In this document: piece by piece, positions 1 through 11,705 of the stretch | Numbering within the stretch: position 1 is the first letter of the stretch | Layout: every line of letters begins with the position of its first letter | NCBI RefSeq assembly: GCF_963678635.1 | Contig: NC_087063.1 | Location: 41,492,759-41,556,758 of the forward strand | Source of the DNA: Symsagittifera roscoffensis | Lineage: Eukaryota > Xenacoelomorpha > Acoela > Convolutidae | Reading direction: 5' to 3' | Length of the DNA: 64,000 nt | Notes under the pieces: model-generated | The model's input: the letters and a program-made list of their open reading frames with translations, nothing else | What the model was told of the DNA's origin: nothing | Databases searched by the model: none | Program-made: the position numbers and the translations under genes

Positions 1-410
1 CATGCACGACAAAGAACCATGGTTTGAACCATCGTGATTTATTTTTCGAATTTTTTTTCTGCTTATTTGCCACAGCAAACAGTTTGCCTATGGTTTAAAA
101 GTTTTGCTTTAATATTGAAAATCCTGACAATGTTTTCCGCTTATGTGCAACTTATTGCATTCCCGAAAAATTTTGCTGAAATGTTTTATTGTGGTTTCGC
201 ATTATTTTTTAATTCAGAGCCATGCAAAAAATAGCTTTAAAATTTTTTCAAACTATCGTAATATATATGCCAACACTACTGCGGAAAAGTTTTCCGATAT
301 TCCTCCTCATTCACAAATATTTGTTCACCTGGTTTAATTTTGTTAAGTGAGCTTCTATGAAGTACAAGGAAAGAAATTGGCTAGGTCTTGCCTTTTTTGT
401 AATACTTAAA

Positions 411-436
411 TCTATATATCTATCTATCTATCTATT
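411..436. repeat. (TATC)n microsatellite
   Basis: Short tandem tetranucleotide run in the unique part of the first 3,161-bp segment. The same run recurs at about 3572-3597 in the second segment. Confidence 0.85.
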
Positions 437-695
437 ATTTAATTGGCGTTTCACGTGACACATGTTTAAGAAGTCCCTATGTTGACGTGTTTAAGGAGTA
501 CCTATTTTTGTATGCTTAAGTTTTTTCAACGTATTGTTTTTTGCATATTTAACGAAAATTTTTTTGCACGTTCAAGCTATACCGTAGGTTAAAATGTTTA
601 AGAAATTTCATTTGGCTCATGTTTAAGTCTGTTGGTCTGTTAAAAAGCCGAAAAATTGCAAGATTTGAAAATTTTATATATACATACGTTCTATA

Positions 696-3090
696 CATTT
701 CTATATAGTGTGGTGCTGTTAAGTAACTTTAGGGGTTGCAAATCTGGCGTTCAAGTATGACAGCTCAAATCCTTATATTTTTCGAGATATGGCGTTTTTA
801 TGTTTGTTTTAGTTTTTTTTAAAAAACTTATATATTAAAAAACTAACCGAACTTCATTTTTTCAACCCTATAGTGAGGTGCTGTCAGGGTCCATTCAGGA
901 GTTGCAAATCTGGCGTCCAAGTATGACTGCTAAAATCTTTTTAGTTTTCGAGAAATTGCGTTTTTTGTGATTTTTTCTTTTTTCAAAAAAGTTAGATATA
1001 AAAAAAATTAAGCGAACATCAATTTCTCAACCCTATAGTGGGGTCCTCTCATAGTACATTCAGAGGTTGCAAATCTGGAGTCCAACAATGACTGCTCAAA
1101 TCTTTTTGTTTTTCGAGATATGGCGTTTTTTATGATTTTTTCGTGTTTTTTTTTTCACAAAAAAATTTAGATTTAAAAAAATCAGATACAAATTAACCGA
1201 GCTTGAATTTCTCAACCCTATAGTGGGTTGCTGTCAGGGTATATTCAGGAGATGCAAATCTGGCGTTCAAGTGTGACTGCTCAAATTCTTTTGGTTTTCG
1301 AGAAATTGCGTTTTTTGTGATTTTTTTAATTTTTTTTTCAAAAATCTTAGATATAAAAAAAATTAAGCGAACATCAATTTCTCAACCCTATAGTGGGTTG
1401 TTGCCAGGATACATTCAGGCGTTCCAAATCTGGAATCCAAGTATGACTGCTCAAATCTTTTTGGTTTTCGAGATATGTCGTTTTTTATGATTTTTTTCTT
1501 TCTTTTTTCAAAAAAACTTAGATATATAAAAACGAACCGAGCTTGAGATTCTCAACCCTATAGTGGGTTGCTATCAGGGTGGATACATTCAGGGGTTGCA
1601 AATCTGGCGTCCAATTATGACTGCTCAAATCCTTTTGCTTTTCGAGATATGGCGTTTTTTATATTTTTTCATAATTTAAAGAAAAAAAAATTTAGATATA
1701 AAGGAACTTGGATACAAAAAACTAGAACTTCAATTTCTCAACCCTATAGTGGGGTGCTGTCAGGGTACATTCAGTACTTGCAAATCTGGCGTTCAATTGT
1801 GACTGCTCAAATTTTTTTGGTTCTCGAGAAATTGCGTTTTTTTGTGATTTCTTAGTTTTTTTTTCCAAAAAACTTAGATATTAAAAAACTAACCGAACTT
1901 GATTTTCCCAACCCTATAGAAGGGTGCTATCAGTATACATTCAGGGTCTGCAAATCTGGCGTCCAAGTATCACTGCTCAAATCCATTTGGTTTTTGAGAA
2001 ATTGCGTTTTTTTTGATTTTTTCATTTGTTTTTTCAAAAAAATTTAGATGTAAAAAAAATTAACTGAATTTCAATTTCTCAACCCCATAGTGGGGTGTTT
2101 TCAGGGTACCTTTGGGGGTTCAAATCTGGAGTCCAAGTATGACTGCTCAATTTCTTTTTGGTTTTCGAGAAATGGCGTTTTTTATGATTTTTTTCATGTT
2201 TTTTTTTTTCAAAAAAACAGATATTAAAAAACTAAACGAACTTGAATTTCTCAACCTTGTAGTGGGTTGCTGTCAGGGTACAGTCAGGGGTTGCAAATCT
2301 GGAGTCCAAGTATGACTGCTCAAATTCTTTTGGCTTTCGAGAAATGGCGTTTTTTATGATTTTTTCATGTTTGTTTTTTCAAAAAAATTAAGATATAAAA
2401 ACTGACCAAACTTGATTTTCTCAATCTTATAGTGGGTTGCTGCTAGGGTAAGTTCAGGTATTGCAAATCTGGAGTCCAAGTATGACTGCTCAAATCTTTT
2501 TGGTTATCGAGATATGGCGTTTTTTATGATTTTTAAATGTTTTTTTTTTTTCAAAAAAGTTAAGATATAAAAAGTGACCGAACTTGATTTTATCAACCTT
2601 ATAGTGGGTTGCTGCCAGGGTACATTCAGGCGTTTTAAATCTGGAGTCCAAGTATGACTGCTCAAATCTTTTTGGTTTTCGAGATATGGCGTTTTTTATG
2701 ATTTTTTTCTTTTTTTTTTTCAAAAAAACTTAGATATATAAAAACTAACCGAGCTTGAGAATCTCAACCCTATAGTGGGTTGCTCTCAGGGTGGATACAT
2801 TCAGGGTTTGCAAATCTGGAGTCCAAGTATGACTGCTCAAATTTTTTTGTTTTTCGAGATATGGCGTTTTTTATGATTTTTTTAAGTTTTTTTTCAAAAA
2901 AGTTAAGATATAAAAACTGACCGAACTTTTTTTTCTCAACCTTATAGTGGGTTGCTGCCAGGGTACATGCAGGCGTTGCAAATCTGGAGTCCAAGTATGA
3001 CTGCTCAAATCTTTATGGTTTTCGAGATATGGCGTTTTTTATGATTTTTTTCTTTTTTTTCAAAAAAACTTAGATATATAAAATCAGCCA
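696..3090. repeat. ~172-bp satellite array 1
   Basis: About 13-14 head-to-tail monomers of 164-186 bp. Each carries the core 'ctcaaccctatagtgggt', then a 'gcaaatctggagtccaagta' block, then 'tgactgctcaaat', then a 'cgagatatggcgttttttat' block and a T-run/A-run spacer. Core positions are near 862, 1026, 1209, 1380, 1551, 1737, 1908, 2078, 2251, 2421, 2593, 2763 and 2936. The ORFs in this stretch, on both strands, are by-products of the repeat. The array stops abruptly near 3,090, next to the tRNA-like head of the second segmental copy. Confidence 0.93.
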
Positions 3091-3132
3091 TTCCAGTCGG
3101 TTCTTATCAAATCGAAATTAAAGTCATAATTT

Positions 3133-3200
3133 GCACATGTGGCGCAGAGGTAACGCACATGCATGCACGACAAAGAACCATGGTTTGAACCATCGTGATT
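3133..3200 (+). other. tRNA-like sequence (degenerate initiator-Met-like) at repeat head
   Basis: The stretch TGGCGCAGAGG at 3140-3150 fits the Pol III A-box consensus well, followed by a plausible D-arm. GGTTTGAACC at 3182-3191, flanked by AT/AT, resembles a B box and T-arm with an ATGG/CCAT stem. Spacing between the boxes (~42 bases) is normal for a tRNA. The D-arm and T-arm resemble eukaryotic initiator tRNA-Met. The acceptor stem does not pair and no clean anticodon arm is visible, so it is not a functional tRNA gene. It may be the head of a tRNA-derived repeat. The copy at the window start lacks its 5' part. Confidence 0.42.
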
Positions 3201-6010
3201 TATTTTTCGAATTTTTTTTCTGCTTATTTGCCACAGCAAACAGTTTGCCTATGGTTTAAAAGTTTTGCTTTAATATTGAAAATCCTGACAATGTTTTCCG
3301 CTTATGTGCAACTTATTGCATTCCCGAAAAATTTTGCTGAAATGTTTTATTGTGGTTTCGCATTATTTTTTAATTCAGAGCCATGCAAAAAATAGCTTTA
3401 AAATTTTTTCAAACTATCGTAATATATATGCCAACACTACTGCGGAAAAGTTTTCCGATATTCCTCCTCATTCACAAATATTTGTTCACCTGGTTTGATT
3501 TTGTTAAGTGAGCTTCTATGAAGTACAAGGAAAGAAATTGGCTAGGTCTTGCCTTTTTTGTAATACTTAAATCTATATATCTATCTATCTATCTATTATT
3601 TAATTGGCGTTTCACGTGACACATGTTCAAGAAGTCCCTATGTTGACGTGTTTAAGGAGTACCTATTTTTGTATGCTTAAGTTTTTTCAACGTATTGTTT
3701 TTTGCATATTTAACGAAAATTTTTTTGCACGTTCAAGCTATACCGTAGGTTAAAATGTTTAAGAAATTTCATTTGGCTCATGTTTAAGTCTGTTGGTCTG
3801 TTAAAAAGCCGAAAAATTGCAAGATTTGAAAATTTTATATATACATACGTTCTATACATTTCTATATAGTGTGGTGCTGTTAAGTAACTTTAGGGGTTGC
3901 AAATCTGGCGTTCAAGTATGTCAGCTCAAATCCTTATATTTTTCGAGATATGGCGTTTTTATGTTTGTTTTAGTTTTTTTTTAAAAACTTATATATTAAA
4001 AAACTAACCGAACTTCATTTTTTCAACCCTATAGTGAGGTGCTGTCAGGGTCCATTCAGGAGTTGCAAATCTGGCGTCCAAGTATGACTGCTAAAATCTT
4101 TTTAGTTTTCGAGAAATTGCGTTTTTTGTGATTTTTTCTTTTTTCAAAAAAGTTAGATATAAAAAAAATTAAGCGAACATCAATTTCTCAACCCTATAGT
4201 GGAGTCCTCTCATAGTACATTCAGAGGTTGCAAATCTGGAGTCCAACTATGACTGCTCAAATCTTTTTGTTTTTCGAGATATGGCGTTTTTTATGATTTT
4301 TTCGTGTTTTTTTTTTCACAAAAAAATTTAGATTTAAAAAAATTAGATACAAATTAACCGAGCTTGAATTTTTCAACCCTATAGTGGGTTGCTGTCAGGG
4401 TATATTCAGGAGATGCAAATCTGGCGTTCAAGTGTGACTGCTCAAATTCTTTTGGTTTTCGAGAAATTGCGTTTTTTTGTGATTTTTTTAATTTTTTTTT
4501 CAAAAATCTTAGATACAAAAAAAATTAAGCGAACATCAATTTCTCAACCCTATAGTGGGTTGTTGCCAGGATACATTCAGGCGTTCCAAATCTGGAATCC
4601 AAGTATGACTGCTCAAATCTTTTTGCTTTTCGAGATATGGCGTTTTTTATGATTTTTTTCTTTCTTTTTTCAAAAAAACTTAGATATATAAAAACGAACC
4701 GAGCTTGAGATTCTCAACCCTATAGTGGGTTGCTATCAGGGTGGATACATTCAGGGGTTGCAAATCTGGCGTCCAATTATGACTGCTCAAATCCTTTTGC
4801 TTTTCGAGATATGGCGTTTTTTATATTTTTTCATAATTTAAAGAAAAAAAAATTTAGATATAAAGGAACTTGGATAACAAAAAACTAGAACTTCAATTTC
4901 TCAACCCTATAGTGGGGTGCTGTCAGGGTACATTCAGTACTTGCAAATCTGGCGTTCAATTGTGACTGCTCAAATTTTTTTGGTTCTCGAGAAATTGCGT
5001 TTTTTTGTGATTTCTTAGTTTTTTTTTCCAAAAAACTTAGATATTAAAAAACTAACCGAACTTGATTTTCCCAACCCTATAGAAGGGTGCTATCAGTATA
5101 CATTCAGGGTCTGCAAATCTGGCGTCCAAGTATCACTGCTCAAATCCATTTGGTTTTTGAGAAATTGCGTTTTTTTTGATTTTTTCATTTGTTTTTTCAA
5201 AAAAATTTAGATGTAAAAAAAATTAACTGAATTTCAATTTCTCAACCCCATAGTGGGGTGTTTTCAGGGTACCTTTGGGGGTTCAAATCTGGAGTCCAAG
5301 TATGACTGCTCAATTTCTTTTTGGTTTTCGAGAAATGGCGTTTTTTATGATTTTTTTCATGTTTTTTTTTTTCAAAAAAAACAGATATTAAAAAACTAAA
5401 CGAACTTGAATTTCTCAACCTTGTAGTGGGTTGCTGTCAGTGTACAGTCAGGGTTTGCAAATCTGGAGTCCAAGTATGACTGCTCAAATTCTTTTGGCTT
5501 TCGAGAAATGGCGTTTTTTATAATTTTTTCATGTTTGTTTTTTCAAAAAAATTAAGATATAAAAACTGACCAAACTTGATTTTCTCAATCTTATAGTGGG
5601 TTGCTGCTAGGGTAAGTTCAGGTATTGCAAATCTGGAGTCCAAGTATGACTGCTCAAATCTTTTTGGTTTTCGAGATATGGCGTTTTTTATGATTTTTAA
5701 ATGTTTTTTTTTTTTTTCAAAAAAGTTAAGATATAAAAAGTGACCGAACTTGATTTTATCAACCTTATAGTGGGTTGCTGCCAGGGTACATTCAGGCGTT
5801 TTAAATCTGGAGTCCAAGTATGACTGCTCAAATCTTTTTGGTTTTCGAGATATGGCGTTTTTTATGATTTTTTTCTTTTTTTTTCAAAAAAACTTAGATA
5901 TATAAAAACTAACCGAGCTTGAGATTCTCAACCCTATAGTGGGTTGCTCTCAGGGTGGATACATTCAGGGTTTGCAAATCTGGAGTCCAAGTATGACTGC
6001 TCAAATCCTT
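3162..6010. repeat. 3,161-bp segmental repeat, second copy
   Basis: This is the second copy of the segment starting at base 1, at a constant offset of 3,161. Similarity breaks down near 6,010 (equivalent to 2,850 in the first copy), inside the satellite part. From there the second copy runs on into further, differently ordered monomers to about 7,075. The break inside the satellite suggests unequal exchange or replication slippage between monomers. Confidence 0.88.
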
Positions 6011-7075
6011 TTGGTTTTCGAGATATGGCGTTTTTTATATTTTTCTCATAATTTTAAGAAAAAAAATTTAGATGTAAAAAAAACTTGGATGCAAAAAACT
6101 GGAACTTCATTTTCTCAATTTGTTTTTTCATTTGTTTTTTCAAAAAAATTAGACGTAAAGAAATTAACCGAACTTCAATTTCTAAACCCTATAGTGGGGT
6201 GCTTTCAGGGTACCTTCAGGGGTTGCAAATATGGAGTCCAAGTATGACTGCTCAAATTTTTTTTGGTTTTCGAGAAATGGCGTTTTTTATGATTTTTTCA
6301 AGTTTTTTTTTCAAAATAACAGATATTAAAAAACTAGCTAAAAAAACACTCCGAACTTCATTTTCTCATACTTATAGTGAGTTGCTGTCAGGGTACATTA
6401 AGGCGTGGAAAATCTGGAGTCCAAGAATGACTGCTCAAATCCTTTTGGTTTTCGAGATATGGCGTTTTTTATGATTTTTTCACGTTTTTTTTTTTCAAAA
6501 AAATTAAGATAAAAAAACTGACCGAACTTGATTTTCTCAACCTTATAGTGGGTTGTTGCCAGAATACATTCAGGCGTTCCAAATCTGGAATCCAAGTATG
6601 ACTGCTCAAATCTTTTTGGTTTTCGAGATATGTCGTTTTTTTATGATTTTTTTCTTTCTTTTTTCAAAAAAACTTAGATATATAAAAACGAACCGAGCTT
6701 GAGATTCTCAACCCTATAGTGGGTTGCTATCAGGGTGGATACATTCAGGGGTTGCAAATCTGGCGTCCAAGTATGACTGCTCAATTTCTTTTGGTTTTCG
6801 AGATATGGCGTTTTTCATGATTTTTCTTTTTTTCCAAAAAAAATTAGATATAAAAAACTAACCGAACTTGAATTTCTCAACCCTATAATGGGTTGCTATC
6901 CGGGAAAATCCAGGAGTTGCAAATCTTCCGTCCAAGTATGACTGCTCAAATTGTTTTGGTTTTCGAGATATGGCGTTTTTTATGATTTTTTTCATTCTTT
7001 TTCATTTTTTTTTTTTCAAAAAAAAACTAGATTAAAAAACTAACCGAACTTGATTTCTCAAAGCTATAGTGGGTT
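3857..7075. repeat. ~172-bp satellite array 2
   Basis: About 18 monomers of the same ~172-bp family. The cores lie near 4024, 4189, 4375, 4543, 4714, 4898, 5069, 5241, 5414, 5584, 5757, 5927, 6182, 6365, 6538, 6710, 6880 and 7050. The first twelve are positional copies of array 1; the rest are extra. A longer interval near 5,927-6,182 shows a rearranged or partial monomer. The array ends just after 7,070, where the sequence becomes non-repetitive. Confidence 0.93.
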
Positions 7076-7079
7076 GTCT

Positions 7080-9720
7080 GTTTTCTGAAGACTTGGTTTT
7101 GTAGCACCGGAGGTGCGATTGCCGCGCTAGTTTCCATAAAAAAAATTAGCAACTTTTTTACGCTAAAATTTGCCATTGGTTGTCAAAATGGATCTCCTTG
7201 GTGTTGTAGAAGAGCTCAAAAAATTTTGGCATCAGAAGTGACAACTTTTAAAATACGGTGATGGACATCAGTTGTCTCAAAAATTCTATTATTATTGTCC
7301 CATCATTAGTTGTTAGTTTAAATGAGACTCATTTTTTCAACCAAATGACCGCAAACTTTGCATTGTATCTGAGAGCCTGTAATACTGTTGAAAAAAGTGT
7401 TGGAGATCAATGCTTTTTATATGAAACGCTGTCGATCATACAAATTATATTTAAGAATGTTACTTTTTTACACATGCAGCGCCGGTGTTGTTTTATGAGT
7501 CTAATTTTTTTAAACTTAATTTTTTTAAACGAGTAGTCAAACTTAAGTGGTCTGATAGTAATGTGCATGCCTATCAATGTGCTCATCTAAGAGAGCAGCC
7601 TCGCGCTGTCAAATTCAGTTTTAATTGCTCAGGTATTTCAAGTAGTATTTCCGAAGTTGTTTAACTTCGACTTGCTTGCCGCTCTTTTCATGCGTGGAGT
7701 CTCTTTTATGTTTCAATTTTTCGATAGAAAATAAATGTTTGATTGAACGCAATGTTTTATTTTTGTCGAGCGCAATGTTGAAGAAAGTTCTCTGAGCTCA
7801 AAGTTTAAGAAAACGACAAGAATGTTTTAGAAATCATAATTTTGTCGCTTTTATAGCTAGCCTGAATATCGTAAAATTTTTTGCTAAGCAATCCAAGCTT
7901 TGAAAACAACTTCGAAATAATATCAAAAGTTTACTTTCTTTAAAAAAGCATGTATAGGAAAACTTCTGCTTTTTTGCGGCCAAATTTTTATTTGAAATAA
8001 CTGAAGTATTGATTTCACTTCGCCCTATTAAGTACTTGATTGGTTAGAAAAACTTGAACTTTCTGAAAACTGATTCATTCTCTGGATTATCTTGACCTTT
8101 TTTCATGTTTCATCACTTAATTAGCTTTCTTGAATAACCACTTTTTTGCGGCGATGCAACCCCAGCTATGAAAACAACTCGATAAAATTTCAAAATTTTA
8201 TCACATAAACATCGAAAAACTTAATTTTCTGCCAACCAGTTTTCTCGTTGAAATAACTTGCAAAATATCAAAGCTTTATCTCTTTGATAGCTTGCTTAGA
8301 AAAGTTTGAATTGTTTGCGAAACGATTCGTTCGAAGTAATATGATTTTTTTGAACGTTTCAGCTCTTCATTTTTTCTCTTCAAGTTTATTTTTTGCGAAG
8401 CAATCCAAGTTATGAAAACAAATTCAAGTTATTTATAAAATTGAATCATTTGCGAAAAAAACGTCGAAAAGTTTGAAATTTTGAAACTTTCAGCACTTCA
8501 TTTTTTTTTCGAAATTTATTTTTTGTTCGAAGCAATCGTAGTCATTGAAGCAAATTCGGATTTTTTACAAATTTTATTTTCCTTAAAAACTGGCTTGAAA
8601 AACTTTCTTTTGTTCGCAAACCGAGTCGTTTCATGAAAAAACTGATTTATTTATGTTGTTTTACTTGAACGTTTCACTAATTTTTTTAAATTTGAAAAAG
8701 TAATAAGCTTCATCGATTTGGTTGCTTGCATAGAAAAACTCGGATTTTTTGCAAACTAATTCGTTCTATGGCATAGCTTGAAATTTTCCCAAGAGTTGAA
8801 TAACTCCAAAAGAAAATCTCAAGTTTTTAGCTATCCGTTTCCGTTCATGAAAAACTTAAGTTTTTTCGAAGCCTCATCTCTTTGATAGCTTATTGAATTA
8901 TAAAACTTGAATTGTTTGCAAATCAATTTGTTCTATGAAATAACAAGAAAAATTTCACAGTTTCTTTATTTGAATAATTTTCTTGAATAAGTTTAATTTT
9001 TTGTTGAATAATCGGAGATTTTGAAACAACTGCAAGATATTTAAAATTTCCATTGCTGGAGTTGCTTACTCGTTAAAATTTCTTTTTTTCTAGAGCCGAA
9101 TTGCTCCATGAAATAACTTGAATTTTTTCCTTGCTTGTTTATAAAAAGTAGGAACCTTTTGCAAACTGATCTGCTCTTCAAATGTCTTGACATAAATCAT
9201 AGTTTCATGGCTTAAATAGCGAGCGTGCTTCGGAAAACTTCCCCTGCTGATTTGCTCTATGAAATTTCATCAAAGCTGGTATAGTTTCATGATATAATTG
9301 CTTTGCTTTGAACTTTCTTTGATCGAATTTGCTCATTGAAAAAACACTAAATTTTTGAAAGTGAAGTTGCTTGATTGGTTTCTTTTTAGGACTTACCCTT
9401 TCGCGAATATTTTAGATCTATGGGAGAACTTGAGTTTTTGAAGTTTCATTGCTTCAATAGCTGGCCTAGAAAACTTTTTTCTTGCTAGACCATTCGCTTT
9501 GTAAATTAAATCCAAATACCGAAAACTTCAAACTTACAATGCTTAATAAGTTTGCATGGAGAGACGTAAATTTTTCAAGAACTGATTTGCTATATGTTGT
9601 AACCTGGAATATTTCCTTGCTTAAATAGCTTGTTGATAAAATTTTGAATTGTTTGCGAACGGATTCCTTCTGAATTGACATTTATGTTATGCGAGCGCTA
9701 GTGCTTCAATTGTTTTCTTA
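7080..9720. other. AT-rich gene-free stretch with a degenerate dispersed motif
   Basis: No recognisable gene. A 92-codon ORF at 7,258-7,536 has no identifiable domain. From about 7,850 to 9,680 a loose motif recurs at irregular intervals: a 'gatagcttgcttagaaaa'-like block, then 'cttgaattgtttgcaaac', then 'gattcgttctatgaaataac'. Clear instances lie near 8270, 8715, 8870 and 9105. This looks like an old, heavily diverged tandem or dispersed repeat. Confidence 0.5.
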
Positions 9721-9725
9721 AACTT

Positions 9726-10690
9726 TGTTTTTCGAAGCAAACCAACCTACTAAAACAAATTCGACATATTTCAAAACTAACTTCTAAAAAACTACTAAGA
9801 TAACTTTTACCTGCTGCTAGTTTCTTGCGTGAGCGTTGCTTCTCTTCTATGTTTCAATTTTTTTATACAAAAATACACACATTTTGAAGCAATTTCTGTT
9901 CATAGTTACAACCATGAAGTACTATGAGAAAATGAATATTGAAAACGCCTATGAAATTATTAAATAAGTAACATTTATTGATTATTAGCGAAAAGCTTAT
10001 ATCTATAAAATAGAAGTGATTTTCTTGTATATCGGTTTTGTTTTTTTTTTTTTCAGGAAAAATTCTTTGGATGCTCTTATAACAACAGAAGTGCCTCATA
10101 TGTATTATTGCATTTTCGAATGCACTGAGGTATATTAAGTCCAATTCAAATTCATCCGCTAAATTTAGGATAAATTGCCCAAATTGCACTCTCCAATTGC
10201 GAAAGCACTCTCCAAAATTGGCGCAAAAAACGTGAAAGACTTCTTATTTCGAACGTTTAGTTAAATTTTTAGATTTTCCATCGTAGATAATTATTTACTC
10301 AATGATCCATTTTTTTAAATTGGGTTAGTCTTATCAAAAATTTTTTAATCATAATTCGTTCCTGAAACTAAAAAAGTTTCAACCCGATATACCTTTTCTT
10401 CAAAATTCGAAAAAAAATGAATCATGTTCAAAAATTTTCAATCCATTTTTTCGGCCACCTTGTTTTTTTTACGATTTTTTTGCCGATGTTATAGTTTGCT
10501 GTTTGATGAAGTAGAGCATTTTAGTCATTTTTATTATCTGACAAAATTATTATTTTTTGATTTTGGAAAAGTTAGGTACATCATTATTATACTCATCGCA
10601 AGAATTAAGATTCTTCCATTTAAAGCATTGCTAGCCTGTCGTTTCCAAGTTTTAAAGAACGGAAATGGCTTTCATTTATGCAGGTACTGA
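9726..10690. repeat. Upstream module A of the TRIM-like cluster, copy 1
   Basis: Starts with a block near 9,730 ('gaagcaaaccaacctactaa') that recurs near 18,078. The two copies stay strongly similar for about 950 bases with small indels. It lies directly upstream of module B and the intact gene at 11,706. ORFs here (for example 9,863-10,189 on the minus strand) are broken in the second copy and are unlikely to be genes. A diverged piece of the same module occurs near 35,400. Confidence 0.8.
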
Positions 10691-11705
10691 TGATATTTGA
10701 GCGTGCACAAAGTTTTAATTGTTCACGCTCGAATTTGTCTTTTTTCGCGGTTTGATGTTTAATTTTTTTAAATCTTCAGTTCTTTTTTTGTCAAAAAGAG
10801 GCCAGCTCAACTAACGAACAGCAAAAGCTTAGAAGGCACGAAAAGCTTAAAAGGCATCGTCGTCTATTTTCAAAATTGACGTTTTTGTTATGAATTTCCA
10901 GCGGAATAAAAAACCTAATGATCCAGTCTTCTCTAAATGGAAAAAATTTAAGGTCTATCATAAACTTTTCTTGAAAATCAAAGAGATTTAGTGTGATTTT
11001 TTCCTTGAATTTCCTTGATTTTTTTCCTAAAACTTTTTCGTTGAATTTCAGGTTTTTGCATCAAATTGCATCAATTTCAATCAAGTTCCGGTTTCCTTGA
11101 GTTCCTTTAAACTTTTCCAACCATCTGTTGGCTAAGCTTAAGACCTATTTACTTTAGCGTTTTTATTTTATATTCTGCTATAACCACGCGATTTAAGCGA
11201 GACTAAATAAAGTAGCCCGTTCTTATTGTACTTCAGAAAAACTGGTTTTGGAAGCTTCATTTAGCGCTTTCTTGACAATAAAAAGTTTTTGTACCCGTTC
11301 AAACAAATATCTATGGCTCAGTGGAACGCGACATGAAATGATTCACGAACCACGTCTCTTTCTCGAAGAGATATATTAAACTTTGCTGCAGGGAAAGTGT
11401 TGAAAATAGGGGGTAAATGACACAGGGTGACTTTGGTACCATAGGTTGGAGTAGGGCGTTTTTTTTTTGATCGAAATGTTATAAAATAATTTTCCATCGT
11501 TTCGTTAAATTGTTATGAAAAACCTATGAAAAATAATATAGCAATAGGTCTGTGGTTACTCTCGTCTCAATACCCGTGTCCTCATTTAAAATGTTTCAGA
11601 TTATTTTGTGCTCTTACATTCCTTGTGGTGGAACGTAGTCAGTCTCTGTCATCTTTTTACAAGCAAAAAAAATTGTCTTTTGACTAATCCAATCAAAACC
11701 TGAAA
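10625..11705 (+). promoter_or_regulatory. Module B: duplicated 5' flank of the intact TRIM-like gene
   Basis: About 1,080 bases directly upstream of the start codon at 11,706 recur upstream of the broken paralogue (15,415-16,491), and partly without a gene near 18,900-19,450. The copy here keeps a ~15-base stretch around 11,200 that is missing in the other. A TCAGT initiator-like pentamer lies at about 11,639-11,643, roughly 65 bases before the ATG, followed by a short leader ending 'cctgaaaATGG'. I see no clear TATA box close by. The promoter role is inferred from position. Confidence 0.5.

Larger units (their letters stand above)
1..3161. repeat. 3,161-bp segmental repeat, first copy
   Basis: Everything from base 1 to about 2,850 recurs 3,161 bases further on with only scattered differences, for example a t/c change near position 467. 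The first ~690 bases are unique-looking AT-rich DNA. They begin inside a tRNA-like sequence, contain a (TATC)n microsatellite at 411-436, and are followed by ~172-bp satellite monomers. The short ORFs in the unique part are identical in both copies but have no recognisable domain. The tRNA-like head of this copy lies partly outside the window. The low divergence suggests a recent duplication. Confidence 0.9.

Noticed and set aside
700..7070. Many 65-130-codon ORFs on both strands in the satellite region
   Set aside because: They follow the ~172-bp monomer period in three frames, start and stop with the repeat, and have no domain. They are by-products of an AT-rich satellite.
9863..10189. 108-codon minus-strand ORF
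   Set aside because: The frame is disrupted in the second copy of the module (about 18,205-18,530) and has no domain.
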